From NCBI GenBank assembly GCA_958296295.1, contig OY282460.1, positions 496,001 to 560,000 on the forward strand: DNA of 64,000 bases, in the 5' to 3' direction. Positions 44,649 to 51,871 of this stretch are shown piece after piece. This DNA is from an uncultured Pseudomonadales bacterium (GTDB lineage: Bacteria > Pseudomonadota > Gammaproteobacteria > Pseudomonadales > Azotimanducaceae). The notes under the pieces are model-generated. The model was not told the origin of the DNA, did not search any database, and worked only from the letters and a program-made list of their open reading frames with translations. How positions within the stretch are numbered: the stretch's first letter is position 1; every line of letters begins with the position of its first letter. The translations under genes were made by a program, and so were the position numbers.

Positions 44649-46022
44649 CTACTCCGCCGACTCTTCTTTCGCCCTGGCGGCCGCGAATTCGGCGTCATCG
44701 TCTTGATCCGGCATCACAACGAACTCCGGATACGCCTCGAGGCCGAGCTCCGAGGTGTCTTGGCCGAGTTCCTCCACGCGCGCCGAAACCCGTGCGCCGA
44801 TGGTCTTGCCAAGCGCAGTCCACGCGAGCCACGAGGCGCCAAACGCGAACGCGCCAACCGCCACCACGCCGATGAGTTGCGAAACCAAGTTGCCGCCGGA
44901 GGCGATGCACACCGCCAACGTGCCCCAAACCCCGGCGAACAGATGCGCGGGAACGGCGCCGACCACGTCGTCCACGCGCACGATCTCCAGGAACTTGATG
45001 CCGGCGACCACCACCACGCCGCCAACGGCGCCGATCAGGATGGCCCAATAGTGATCGACGAAGTCCGGCCCCGCGGTGATGGAGACGAGACCGGCGATCG
45101 CGCCGTTCAAGACGGCCAGCAAATCCACCCGGCCGAGAATGGTGCGCGACACGCTGATCGCGGCGATGACGCCGGCGGCGGCGGCGAGGTTCGTGTTCAC
45201 CAGCACGTTGCTCATGGCCACGGCGTCCAAGCTGCTGGCGAGCGCGAGCTGGGAGCCGCCGTTGAAACCGAACCAGCCGAGCCAAAGGATGAACACGCCG
45301 AGGGTGACGGCGGGGACGTTGGATGGCGGGGTGGCTTTCACCTCGCCGTCGGCGCGGAACTTGCCGATCCGCGGCCCCACGACCATGGCGCCGGCCAGCG
45401 CCGCCCAGCCGCCGGTGGAATGGACGATGGTGGAACCGGCGAAATCCTTGAAGGCCGCGCCGGTGAGGCCGGCGAGCCAGCCGTCGTCGCCGCCCAGCCA
45501 GCCCAAACCCCACGTCCAAGCGCCCACTATCGGGTAGATGATGGCCGTGAGAATCGCGGTGAACGCGAAGAACGTCCACAATTTCACCCGTTCGGCCAAG
45601 GCGCCGGAGACGATGGACGCCGCCGTCGCCACGAACACCATCTGGAAGAACCAGTTGGACATCGACGAATAACCGTCCGATCCGGCCACCGCGGCCGCGG
45701 TGGCGGCCGCCCGTTGCGCGTCGTCGGATTCCAGCAGCGCCACTTCCTCGGGCGTCGAGCGCACGAAGAACTCGAACGAGCCCACCAGCTGCCCGACATC
45801 GACGTACATCAGGTTGAAGCCGATGAGGTAGAACGCGAGGCCGGCTATGGAGTACAGGCCGATGTTCTTGAGGCAGATCACCGAGGCGTTCTTGGTGCGC
45901 ACCGAACCGGCTTCCAACATCGTGAAGCCGGCGCACATCCACATCACCAATGCGGCCCAGATCAGAAACGCGAAGGTGTTGAGGACGAAACTCGCCTCAG
46001 GCCCGATGCCCATTTCGTTCAT
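44649..46022 (-). CDS. amtB: Ammonium transporter (Amt family)
   Basis: A 457-residue Amt/Mep/Rh channel with about eleven TMs. The pore histidines are readable in DFAGSTIVHSTGGWAALAGA and in GAVPAHLFAGVWGTLAV. The signature region KNIGLYSIAGLAFYLIGFNL is near residue 50. The cytoplasmic tail (about 405-457) is long and acidic, and may alter PII control. No glnK gene is adjacent, although amtB-glnK pairing is usual. It heads a minus-strand run with the VOC and CoA-transferase genes. Confidence 0.92.
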   Translation of the reverse strand: MNEMGIGPEASFVLNTFAFLIWAALVMWMCAGFTMLEAGSVRTKNASVICLKNIGLYSIAGLAFYLIGFNLMYVDVGQLVGSFEFFVRSTPEEVALLESDDAQRAAATAAAVAGSDGYSSMSNWFFQMVFVATAASIVSGALAERVKLWTFFAFTAILTAIIYPIVGAWTWGLGWLGGDDGWLAGLTGAAFKDFAGSTIVHSTGGWAALAGAMVVGPRIGKFRADGEVKATPPSNVPAVTLGVFILWLGWFGFNGGSQLALASSLDAVAMSNVLVNTNLAAAAGVIAAISVSRTILGRVDLLAVLNGAIAGLVSITAGPDFVDHYWAILIGAVGGVVVVAGIKFLEIVRVDDVVGAVPAHLFAGVWGTLAVCIASGGNLVSQLIGVVAVGAFAFGASWLAWTALGKTIGARVSARVEELGQDTSELGLEAYPEFVVMPDQDDDAEFAAARAKEESAE

Positions 46023-46053
46023 GTCCGTTCTCCCCGGAAAGGAAACGTCTCCA

Positions 46054-47376
46054 TCATACGCCAGAATCGCGGTCGGATTGGCGCCGCCGCGACGGGTTGG
46101 GCACCCACCACACCAGGATGACCAGCGCCACGCACTGGAGCGCGATAGTGAACGCGAACAACGCGATGTAGCCCGTGAGGAACACGACGGCGCCGCCGAT
46201 GAGCGGCCCCGCGGCGGCCACGAGGTTCACCACCGCGCCAGAAGCCGCGAGACGAATCGGAATGTCGCGCAGGCGGCCGAACAGCAGCACCATGTTCTGC
46301 CCGGCTTGGTTGAAGCCCCCGGACGCCAGCCCCACGAGCACGAAGAACACCAGCGCGCCAGTCTCGCTGGACACGGTGAGCAACTGCCCGTGCGCGACCG
46401 TCCAGCACACGAGCGTCGCCACCATCACCACCTTGTGGCCGCGCGAATCCGCCAGCAGTCCCCACGCCAGCACGGCGAAGCTGGACGTGAGCATCCACAC
46501 CGCGGTGTACAGTCCCAAGGCGGCGCCGCTCAACTCCGTGCGCGTTCCCAAGAACAGAATGTAGAACGGCAGCGCCATCCGCCCGCACGAACCGAGCGCC
46601 CGCGCGGCGAAGAAGCGGCGGAAGTCCGGTTGCGCCCGGAGAATGGGAACGACGGAGCGCAAGGTTTCGCGGATGGACTCCCGCCCGCGCACGCTCTCGG
46701 CCCGCGGCTCGCGCGTGAGCGCCAAGGCGAACCAGCCGAGCGCCGAGACGAGGAACGCTGCTAGGAACACCGCCGCGTAGCCGTTGCCGAACAGGTTGGC
46801 ATCCACGATGTAGGCGCCCGCCACATACGACAAGCCGGCGCTGGTGAGCCCCGCCAGGCAATTGCGGGCGCCGTCCACCACGCCACGGCGATGCACCGGA
46901 ATCACCTTGGCGCGCAGGGAGTTCATGGTCACCTGCGCCATGCCTTGAAACGCGCCCATCAACGCCAGGAAGAGAACGATGGCGTACACCGCGGCGCCGG
47001 TGCCGAGCAGGAAGCCCGCCAAGGCGAGGCCCAGCGTCTGCACGCGCATCAGGCCGGATGCGGCCAACGTGATGCCGAGGATCTTCTTGCGATGGCCGAT
47101 GCGCGAAGCGCCGATGACCGGCGTGATCACCGTCCCGAGGGCCTGCAAGGAGCGCGCCAGGCCCACCACGACGTCCGAACCGGACAACGCGAACAGATAC
47201 GCCGGCAGGAACGTGGGCGCCGCCACCAGACGAAAGCCCGTTTGCCCCAACAGCCCGTGCGCGAGTTGCACGGCGACGTTGCGCGGCAACGCCTTGGCCA
47301 CTTCGCTTCGCGGCGGGTCCGGGGCGGCGTGCGCGGATGGCGGCGGCGTGCGGTTGGAGCGTGTGCGGATTGGCAC
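46054..47376 (-). CDS. Major facilitator superfamily transporter
   Basis: A 440-residue MFS permease with about twelve hydrophobic segments. An N-terminal hydrophilic leader of about 35 residues precedes the first TM. GASRIGHRKKILG is the loop 2-3 motif and WGLLADSRGHKVVM the equivalent motif between TM8 and TM9, confirming the duplicated half-structure. The substrate cannot be inferred. It lies directly upstream of the Amt gene on the same strand, 31 bases apart, so co-transcription is possible. Confidence 0.85.
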   Translation of the reverse strand: MPIRTRSNRTPPPSAHAAPDPPRSEVAKALPRNVAVQLAHGLLGQTGFRLVAAPTFLPAYLFALSGSDVVVGLARSLQALGTVITPVIGASRIGHRKKILGITLAASGLMRVQTLGLALAGFLLGTGAAVYAIVLFLALMGAFQGMAQVTMNSLRAKVIPVHRRGVVDGARNCLAGLTSAGLSYVAGAYIVDANLFGNGYAAVFLAAFLVSALGWFALALTREPRAESVRGRESIRETLRSVVPILRAQPDFRRFFAARALGSCGRMALPFYILFLGTRTELSGAALGLYTAVWMLTSSFAVLAWGLLADSRGHKVVMVATLVCWTVAHGQLLTVSSETGALVFFVLVGLASGGFNQAGQNMVLLFGRLRDIPIRLAASGAVVNLVAAAGPLIGGAVVFLTGYIALFAFTIALQCVALVILVWWVPNPSRRRQSDRDSGV

Positions 47377-47459
47377 CCGGTGCCCTTGGTGTTCCGAGTT
47401 AAGAAAGTTCAGTCAAGACGCCGTCCGCCATGCTGCCCGATTGCTTTTCGATCCAATGG

Positions 47460-47951
47460 CTACTCGCGGTAGCCCGTCAGCTTGTAGGTGACCATCGCCG
47501 CCGCCACTTCATCGCCGGCCTCGTCGCGAACGGTCACGTCGCCGGTACACAACGTGCCGCCTCGCCGCCGCACCGTGGCGGTCGCCACCAAGCCGGTCGC
47601 CACGGCCAACTTGAGAAACTGCACGGTGAAGCCGACCGTGGCACCGCGGGCGTTGGCGCCCAAGCGCGGGCAAGACCAGAACGCGGCTGTGGCGGCGACA
47701 TCGATCAGCGCGGAGATGGCGCCGCCGTGAACGCGCCCGACTCCCAACTTCCGGGTGTAGGGCAGTTCCACCACCGCCCTGTCCTGGCCGCTCTCGCGCA
47801 ACCGAACACCAAGCAGCGCCGCGAAGTGCTCGCCGGTGATGCGCCGCGCGGCATCCCGTGGCCCCGCCGCCAGCGGTGCGGTCGGCGACGCGGCAGATCC
47901 CGCGCCCCTAGCGCATCGAGGATTCGGCGAAGGCACAACGTGTTGTATCAC
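47460..47951 (-). CDS. PaaI-type hotdog thioesterase
   Basis: A protein of up to 163 residues. The hotdog core runs from about residue 38 (ITGEHFAALLGVRLRE), through GRVHGGAISALIDVAATAAFWS, the central helix with the catalytic region, to GDVTVRDEAGDEVAAAMVTYKL. It should hydrolyse acyl-CoA thioesters. The start is uncertain, since the first 35 residues are low-complexity and a shorter start is likely. Pieces of this gene recur at 49051-49110 and 49534-49700. Confidence 0.8.
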   Translation of the reverse strand: MIQHVVPSPNPRCARGAGSAASPTAPLAAGPRDAARRITGEHFAALLGVRLRESGQDRAVVELPYTRKLGVGRVHGGAISALIDVAATAAFWSCPRLGANARGATVGFTVQFLKLAVATGLVATATVRRRGGTLCTGDVTVRDEAGDEVAAAMVTYKLTGYRE

Positions 47952-48015
47952 CTACCGCCGTGGGAATGCAAACGGCGGCGGGTGGGCGCGCGAGCGCGGC
48001 ACCACCCCTCCCCAA

Positions 48016-48528
48016 TCAAACCGTGTCCTTGGAATCCAAGAGATGCAGCAATTTGTCGCGCAACTCGATGGCACACACATCAAGCACTTGCTTTAGCTTG
48101 ATGCCCTGTTCATAGGCGCATTCCTTGAACGACTGGTCCTGCTCGGTTGTCGGCTCGTACTCATCCCGCATGTAATCGATGCAGAACTCTTGTACTTCAT
48201 ATGCGTTCTTGCCCTTCATCTCATCGATCAATCCGGGTGCCATTTACTCCGCCAACGCGGCAGCACTTACGCATTGGGACACTTCCTCACCCAAATCTGT
48301 AAGCCGCAAAGGACTGGTGCCAGCAAGAACATGTGGCGTTGCGGCAATGAGTTTCTTGATGTCCGCACGTATCTCAGCCAGAGCTTTCTTGGTGTCCTCT
48401 TTGAACTCCTCCATCCCTCTCGCCCATTGCTCGTATTTGCCGAACCACCTAGCCATCCAAATCCCAAGACTCATCACGGCAAGGATCAGGATAGCTAGAC
48501 GGGTCCATTCCCCCCATTCGATCGCCAT
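48016..48528 (-). pseudogene. Membrane-anchored small protein gene split by an in-frame stop
   Basis: Two ORFs, 48528-48244 (94 aa) and 48243-48016 (75 aa), are contiguous in one frame and separated only by a TAA at 48246-48244. Read through, they form a protein of about 170 residues: an N-terminal TM (ILILAVMSLGIWMARWFG), a coiled EEFKEDTKKALAEIRADIKK helix, SPLRLTDLGEEVSQCV, and a C-terminal helical part ending in DVCAIELRDKLLHLL. Because an ATG follows the TAA immediately, the second half may still be made. G+C is lower than in the neighbours, suggesting acquisition. The family is unnamed to me. Confidence 0.55.
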
Positions 48529-48742
48529 CAGTGAGACTCTTTACTTATAGGCCCGACATGCTCGCACAACGTAATGCCCGTTGCTGACGTCTCGCCCGCT
48601 GACCGTCTTCCATGCCGGCCGTCAAGTTGGCGGCGACTATAGCACCCTCGGCAACGACTTGCCAAGTATTTGATTTCAATGAGTTATTAACAGGTTATCC
48701 ATAGACACCACATCTCGTTTCGGTGGCCCCGCAGCAACCGCG

Positions 48743-48950
48743 CTAGCCGTCCACTTCGGCGTCTGGCCGGCCCGCCGCAAGGGCGTTCATCCACGCTAGG
48801 CAGAGGTCGCGGGAGCGGTAGCGGCCCCACGCGGCCTTGCTCGTGCCGTTCGACGATGGGGAAGGTGGAGTAGATGTAGTGGACGTCGTGGCGGTTGGCA
48901 ACGTCGTAGAGGAAGAAGAACACCGCGTCCAGCTTGGCGCGCAAGCGCAA
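48743..48950 (-). pseudogene. C-terminal fragment of a large restriction-type methyltransferase
   Basis: Two minus-strand frames read RLRAKLDAVFFFLYDVANRH, IYSTFPIVERHE, and then after a shift GRYRSRDLCLAWMNALA. This is the typical C-terminal end of Eco57I-like and related N6 methylases (LDAxFFHLYG, TFPIV, GxYRTKxLILE). Nothing of the catalytic domain is present. It lies at the edge of thioesterase and IS110 debris. Confidence 0.45.
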
Positions 48951-49050
48951 GCGGCGGTCAGCGCCGGGCGATGCGGGTTGGCCAGATTCGCGGTCACGTC
49001 GGCGGCGCGTTGATCGAACGGCCAGCGCTTCAACGTGCCGCGTGGGATTG

Positions 49051-49110
49051 CGGCGACATCGATCAGCGCGGAGATGGCGCCGCCGTGAACGCGCCCGACT
49101 CCCAGGCGCC
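49051..49110. repeat. Thioesterase gene fragment, copy A
   Basis: About 50 bases here (GGCGACATCGATCAGCGCGG and onward) are identical to part of the hotdog thioesterase gene near 47695. They are flanked on the other side by about 60 bases also found in copy B near 49500. Confidence 0.6.
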
Positions 49111-49141
49111 GCGGGGCAGCAGTGCCGGCGGCTCAGGAGAA

Positions 49142-49500
49142 CTATCCCGACGTTACCGACGAGGACATCGAAGCTGTTCTTGCGGAGACCAGTACGCGGC
49201 TGATCGGGTCGCGGTACTTGCGGTTGAGATCGGGGTTGTGGTGGGTGGCGGCGACGGCCGCCATGTGGAGCAGGCGGCGCGCGCGACCGCCTGGATTAAG
49301 CGCTTGTCTTTGCCACTGGCCAGACTCGTGCGCCACCGGCGCGAGGCCCGCCAGACCGGCCGCCGTGGCCTTCCCCACGCCCGGAATGGCGGCCAGCGTC
49401 TCGGCGCGGCGCGACAGCCCTTCGTCGCCCGCCAGCGTGCGCGCGATTTCCGCGTCGCCGGGCGATGCGGTTCGCGGTCGCGTCGGCGGCGCAAGTGATC
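49142..49500 (-). pseudogene. IS110-family transposase remnant
   Basis: The minus strand reads AETLAAIPGVGKATAAGLAG and then APVAHESGQWQ, GGRARRLLHMAAVAATHHNP and LNRKYRD. These are the ordered motifs of the IS110 C-terminal (Transposase_20) domain, including the IPGVG helix-hairpin-helix. A stretch between them is missing and the N-terminal DEDD catalytic domain is absent. The remnant is joined in frame to a thioesterase fragment, so it is debris of recombination rather than a functional element. Confidence 0.65.
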
Positions 49501-49533
49501 GAAAAGCCAGCGCTTCAAGGTGCCGCGTGGGGT

Positions 49534-49700
49534 TGGCGGCGACATAGAACAGCGCGGAGATGGTGCGGCCGTGAACGCGCCCGACTGCCAACTTCCGGTT
49601 GTAGGGCAGTTCCACCACCGTCCGGTCTTGGCGCTTTCGCGCAACCGAACGCCAAGCTTGCGTCGCGAAGTGTTCGCCGGTGATGCGGGTTACGCAAACT
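49534..49700. repeat. Thioesterase gene fragment, copy B
   Basis: About 160 bases resemble the front half of the thioesterase gene (47695-47850), with several substitutions; the minus strand encodes MVELPYNRKLAVGRVHGRTISALFYVAA. It is more diverged than copy A, so the two copies differ in age. It is fused to IS110 sequence. Confidence 0.6.
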
Positions 49701-49789
49701 CCCTAAGCGGCTTCTCCGGAAGACGGAGCGCGTTGTGGTGCATCCCGGCAGCACCAAGCCACCCCAATCAAAAGGGAACTTGACGATCC

Positions 49790-49990
49790 TCAAGATGGCA
49801 GTTCGTCGAGCAGAATTTGGAGCCGTTGAGCAACTAGCTTGCGGTAGTCGTCTCGCCCCCGCTGGTAGGCGCAATACGGACATTTGTGGCGCCCTTCGCC
49901 CGACTGGTTGGAGCGAAGCTCACGCATGATGGGTTCGTAGGGTTCACGGTCGATGGCCGCGCCGTGCCCGTGGTGTTGTTCGCAGTCCAC
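49790..49990 (-). CDS. Small CPYC-motif protein of the Dam-type R-M operon
   Basis: A 66-residue hydrophilic protein from a GTG at 49990, three bases after the endonuclease stop. It reads HHGHGAAIDREPYEPIMREL, then RHKCPYCAYQRGRDDYRKL. The single CxxC suggests metal binding by dimerisation or a partner. The family name is unknown to me. The tight spacing implies that it belonged to the restriction-modification operon, perhaps as a third component. It appears undamaged. Confidence 0.5.
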   Translation of the reverse strand: MDCEQHHGHGAAIDREPYEPIMRELRSNQSGEGRHKCPYCAYQRGRDDYRKLVAQRLQILLDELPS

Positions 49991-50185
49991 TCTTAGAGTC
50001 TCCCTTGTGCCTGTAGGCGGCTAATCTCGCTTTGGTTGCACACGTCCACCAAGTTGCGCTTGCCGCGTTGCGCCAGTAACCATTGACGCGCACCTTCGCT
50101 GTAGCCGCCACCATCAAGCACGACGATGGTCTTGAACGGTCCTTGCACTCTACCTCACACGGGAACCTTTCGTCCACACTTCTTG

Positions 50186-50194
50186 GCGACGCCT
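50186..50194. repeat. 9-bp target-site duplication, left
   Basis: GCGACGCCT, repeated exactly at 50379-50387 on the other side of the 184-bp element. Confidence 0.85.
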
Positions 50195-50378
50195 CAGGGC
50201 GATTGCATTAGGACATAAAATGTCGTTTCGGGGCCCGAACGTACGCCTAACGGTGGCAAGCGACCCTCAAAACCGTCTTGTCAGACCCCATTTCGGGCGT
50301 TTTGGAAGGTGAAATCGGCCCCGGCCGGGGCTGCTTGGCCGCATAACCCACCAAAGATTCCCAAATGCAATCGCCCTG
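50195..50378. mobile_element. 184-bp MITE in the restriction endonuclease gene
   Basis: Perfect 15-bp terminal inverted repeats, CAGGGCGATTGCATT at 50195-50209 and AATGCAATCGCCCTG at 50364-50378, are flanked by an exact 9-bp duplication. No coding capacity. CAGGG ends with 8-10-bp duplications are known for ISAs1-type elements, so that family may mobilise it. Short palindromes lie just inside the left end (GACATAAAATGTC). Removing the element and one duplication rejoins the endonuclease gene. Confidence 0.85.
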
Positions 50379-50387
50379 GCGACGCCT
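50379..50387. repeat. 9-bp target-site duplication, right
   Basis: Exact copy of 50186-50194 abutting the right terminal repeat. Confidence 0.85.
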
Positions 50388-50633
50388 GCACTTGCACTGG
50401 AACACTGGGCAGCCGGTCCAGCGTTGTGGATGGCAGAGGATGAAATCGACTGTGCGCCGCTTGCCGTAGATGTTAGTTCCGACGATGACTTGTTCAGAGA
50501 AGATGCTCTGCCGCAGACACCGCGCCGCGAAGGACCGGTGCGCTGATACGCGCCCGTATTCCTCGTCAAGCATCCGGCAACGTAGTCCTCGAGCGTTCTC
50601 CCACGCTTGTTGGCCCACGCCGGCCGCGCCCTT

Positions 50634-51527
50634 CTAGCCATTTGTGATGATCAACTCCGCCACTGCCCCGCGAGCGTCGCCTTTCGAGTTGATGCTTCGC
50701 GGTGCTTTGGCGTTGTGTATGGCGTAATCGTCCGCGTACAGTTTTCGCATGGCGTCGGTATCCGCGTTGCATAGCACGATGGTCGCGCCCATAGCTTTCC
50801 ATCGGTTCCCTGCGTCGCGCAACCTGGTCTGCGAGTCGCCCTTGAAGCCGTCCGCCTGATAGCCGCTGAAACAACCGTCGTAGGGCGGGTCGCAATAGAT
50901 GAAATCGCCCTCGCCGGGAGACACCGCGCGGTCGAAGTCGCCCAACCGGATGGTCGCCTTGGCTAGTGTCTTGCTCGCTTGGCGCAAGCGATCCGCATTG
51001 CAGATGTCGGGGTTGGGGTAGCTGCCCTCCGGCACATTAAACTGGCCGCTTTTGTTAACGCGGTAGAGGCCATTGAAGCACGTTTTGTTGAGGTAGATGA
51101 ACCGCGCCGCTACTTCCAGCGGGTCGGTTGGTTCGGACGCCCTCACACGCTGGTAGTACGTCTTGCCATCCGCGTATGTCTTGCCCCTTCGCTCGCGGTG
51201 CTTGCGTTCGTGCTCTTGCAGACGATCGATCAACTTCTCGACTTTCGCCTTGACCATTTGATAGGTTGTGGTCAAGTCCTCGTTCGTGTCCGACAAATAC
51301 GCCCTCTTGATGCGATTGGCGAACGTGAAGAACACGGCACCTCCGCCGACGAAAGGCTCCCAATAGGTGTCTATCTCGTCGGGGAAGTGCGGCGCAAGCG
51401 ACGGGATGAGCGACCGCTTGCCGCCCGCCCACTTTACGAACGGAAGCGCTACGGCGCGTTCTAGGTGAGGCCGTTCGGCGTGTTTGAGGACTCTATCGAA
51501 ATTTACGACCTTCGCGGTGGACCTCAT
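50634..51527 (-). CDS. Dam-family (D12 class) N6-adenine DNA methyltransferase
   Basis: A 297-residue alpha-class adenine methylase. The AdoMet motif starts PFVKWAGGKRSLIPSL (about 28-43) and continues with EPFVGGGAVFF. FIYLNKTCFNGLYRVNKSGQFNVP is the family signature. The catalytic motif is DFIYCDPPYDG near 210. All key residues are intact. The stop overlaps the start of the endonuclease remnant, so this is the modification half of a type II system. With the endonuclease dead it would act as an orphan methylase. Family members of this length often methylate GATC, but the site cannot be read here. Confidence 0.85.
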   Translation of the reverse strand: MRSTAKVVNFDRVLKHAERPHLERAVALPFVKWAGGKRSLIPSLAPHFPDEIDTYWEPFVGGGAVFFTFANRIKRAYLSDTNEDLTTTYQMVKAKVEKLIDRLQEHERKHRERRGKTYADGKTYYQRVRASEPTDPLEVAARFIYLNKTCFNGLYRVNKSGQFNVPEGSYPNPDICNADRLRQASKTLAKATIRLGDFDRAVSPGEGDFIYCDPPYDGCFSGYQADGFKGDSQTRLRDAGNRWKAMGATIVLCNADTDAMRKLYADDYAIHNAKAPRSINSKGDARGAVAELIITNG

Positions 51528-51540
51528 GCTTTCGCTCCCA

Positions 51541-51729
51541 CTAGTGTCTTGTAGGGCATTGTAAAGACAATCCTTGTCGAACGATGCGCTCTACGCGGTT
51601 GCTTTGCCACTCCCTGTCGTGGTTCGCTCGGAAGGCGCAGGCGCCAACGTAGCGAACCAGTGCTTGGGCGACCAGAAGTGGTGAACCCCGACGCACTCGT
51701 CGGTAGTTCTTCAACGTGAGGCGGTCCAC
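51541..51729 (-). CDS. Short ORF, unassigned
   Basis: A GTG with GAGGAG five bases upstream opens a 62-codon frame starting MDRLTLKNYRRV. That opening resembles OLD/AAA ATPases (LTLKNYRCF). A neighbouring frame has FATLAPAPSERTTTGSGKAT, vaguely like their P-loop. It may be a decayed ATPase start rather than a functional gene. Nothing else is visible between 51528 and 51871. Confidence 0.25.
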   Translation of the reverse strand: MDRLTLKNYRRVRRGSPLLVAQALVRYVGACAFRANHDREWQSNRVERIVRQGLSLQCPTRH

Positions 51730-51871
51730 AGCAGCTCCTCTCGTCGTCCTCGCGAACCCGACATGGCCCAATTGTAGGTGAAGCGGCCCAGCCAGCCTCG
51801 TGCGCCCAAGCACCCCGTAAACACCGGCTTGCTAAGCTCTATCCACAGATCAGCCGGCAAGCGGAGCTCCC

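Larger units (their letters stand above)
49993..50641 (-). pseudogene. Type II restriction endonuclease, broken by MITE and frameshifts
   Basis: The ATG at 50641 overlaps the methylase stop. The pieces are MARRARPAWANKRGRTLEDYV in one frame, then SIFSEQVIVGTNIYGKRRTVDFILCH and VFQCKC in a second, which fits a PD-(D/E)XK core with Asp and the QxK pair. After the 184-bp MITE come VDERFPCEVECK and, one shift later, PFKTIVVLDGGGYSEGARQWLL to a TAA at 49995-49993. At least three frame changes plus the insertion make it inactive. Without the insertion the order of domains is that of a normal PD-(D/E)XK endonuclease. Confidence 0.65.

Noticed and set aside
48695..48703. DnaA-box-like TTATCCATA in an AT-rich spot, possible origin
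   Set aside because: A single imperfect box with no cluster and no dnaA/gidA-type neighbours; more likely a promoter region.
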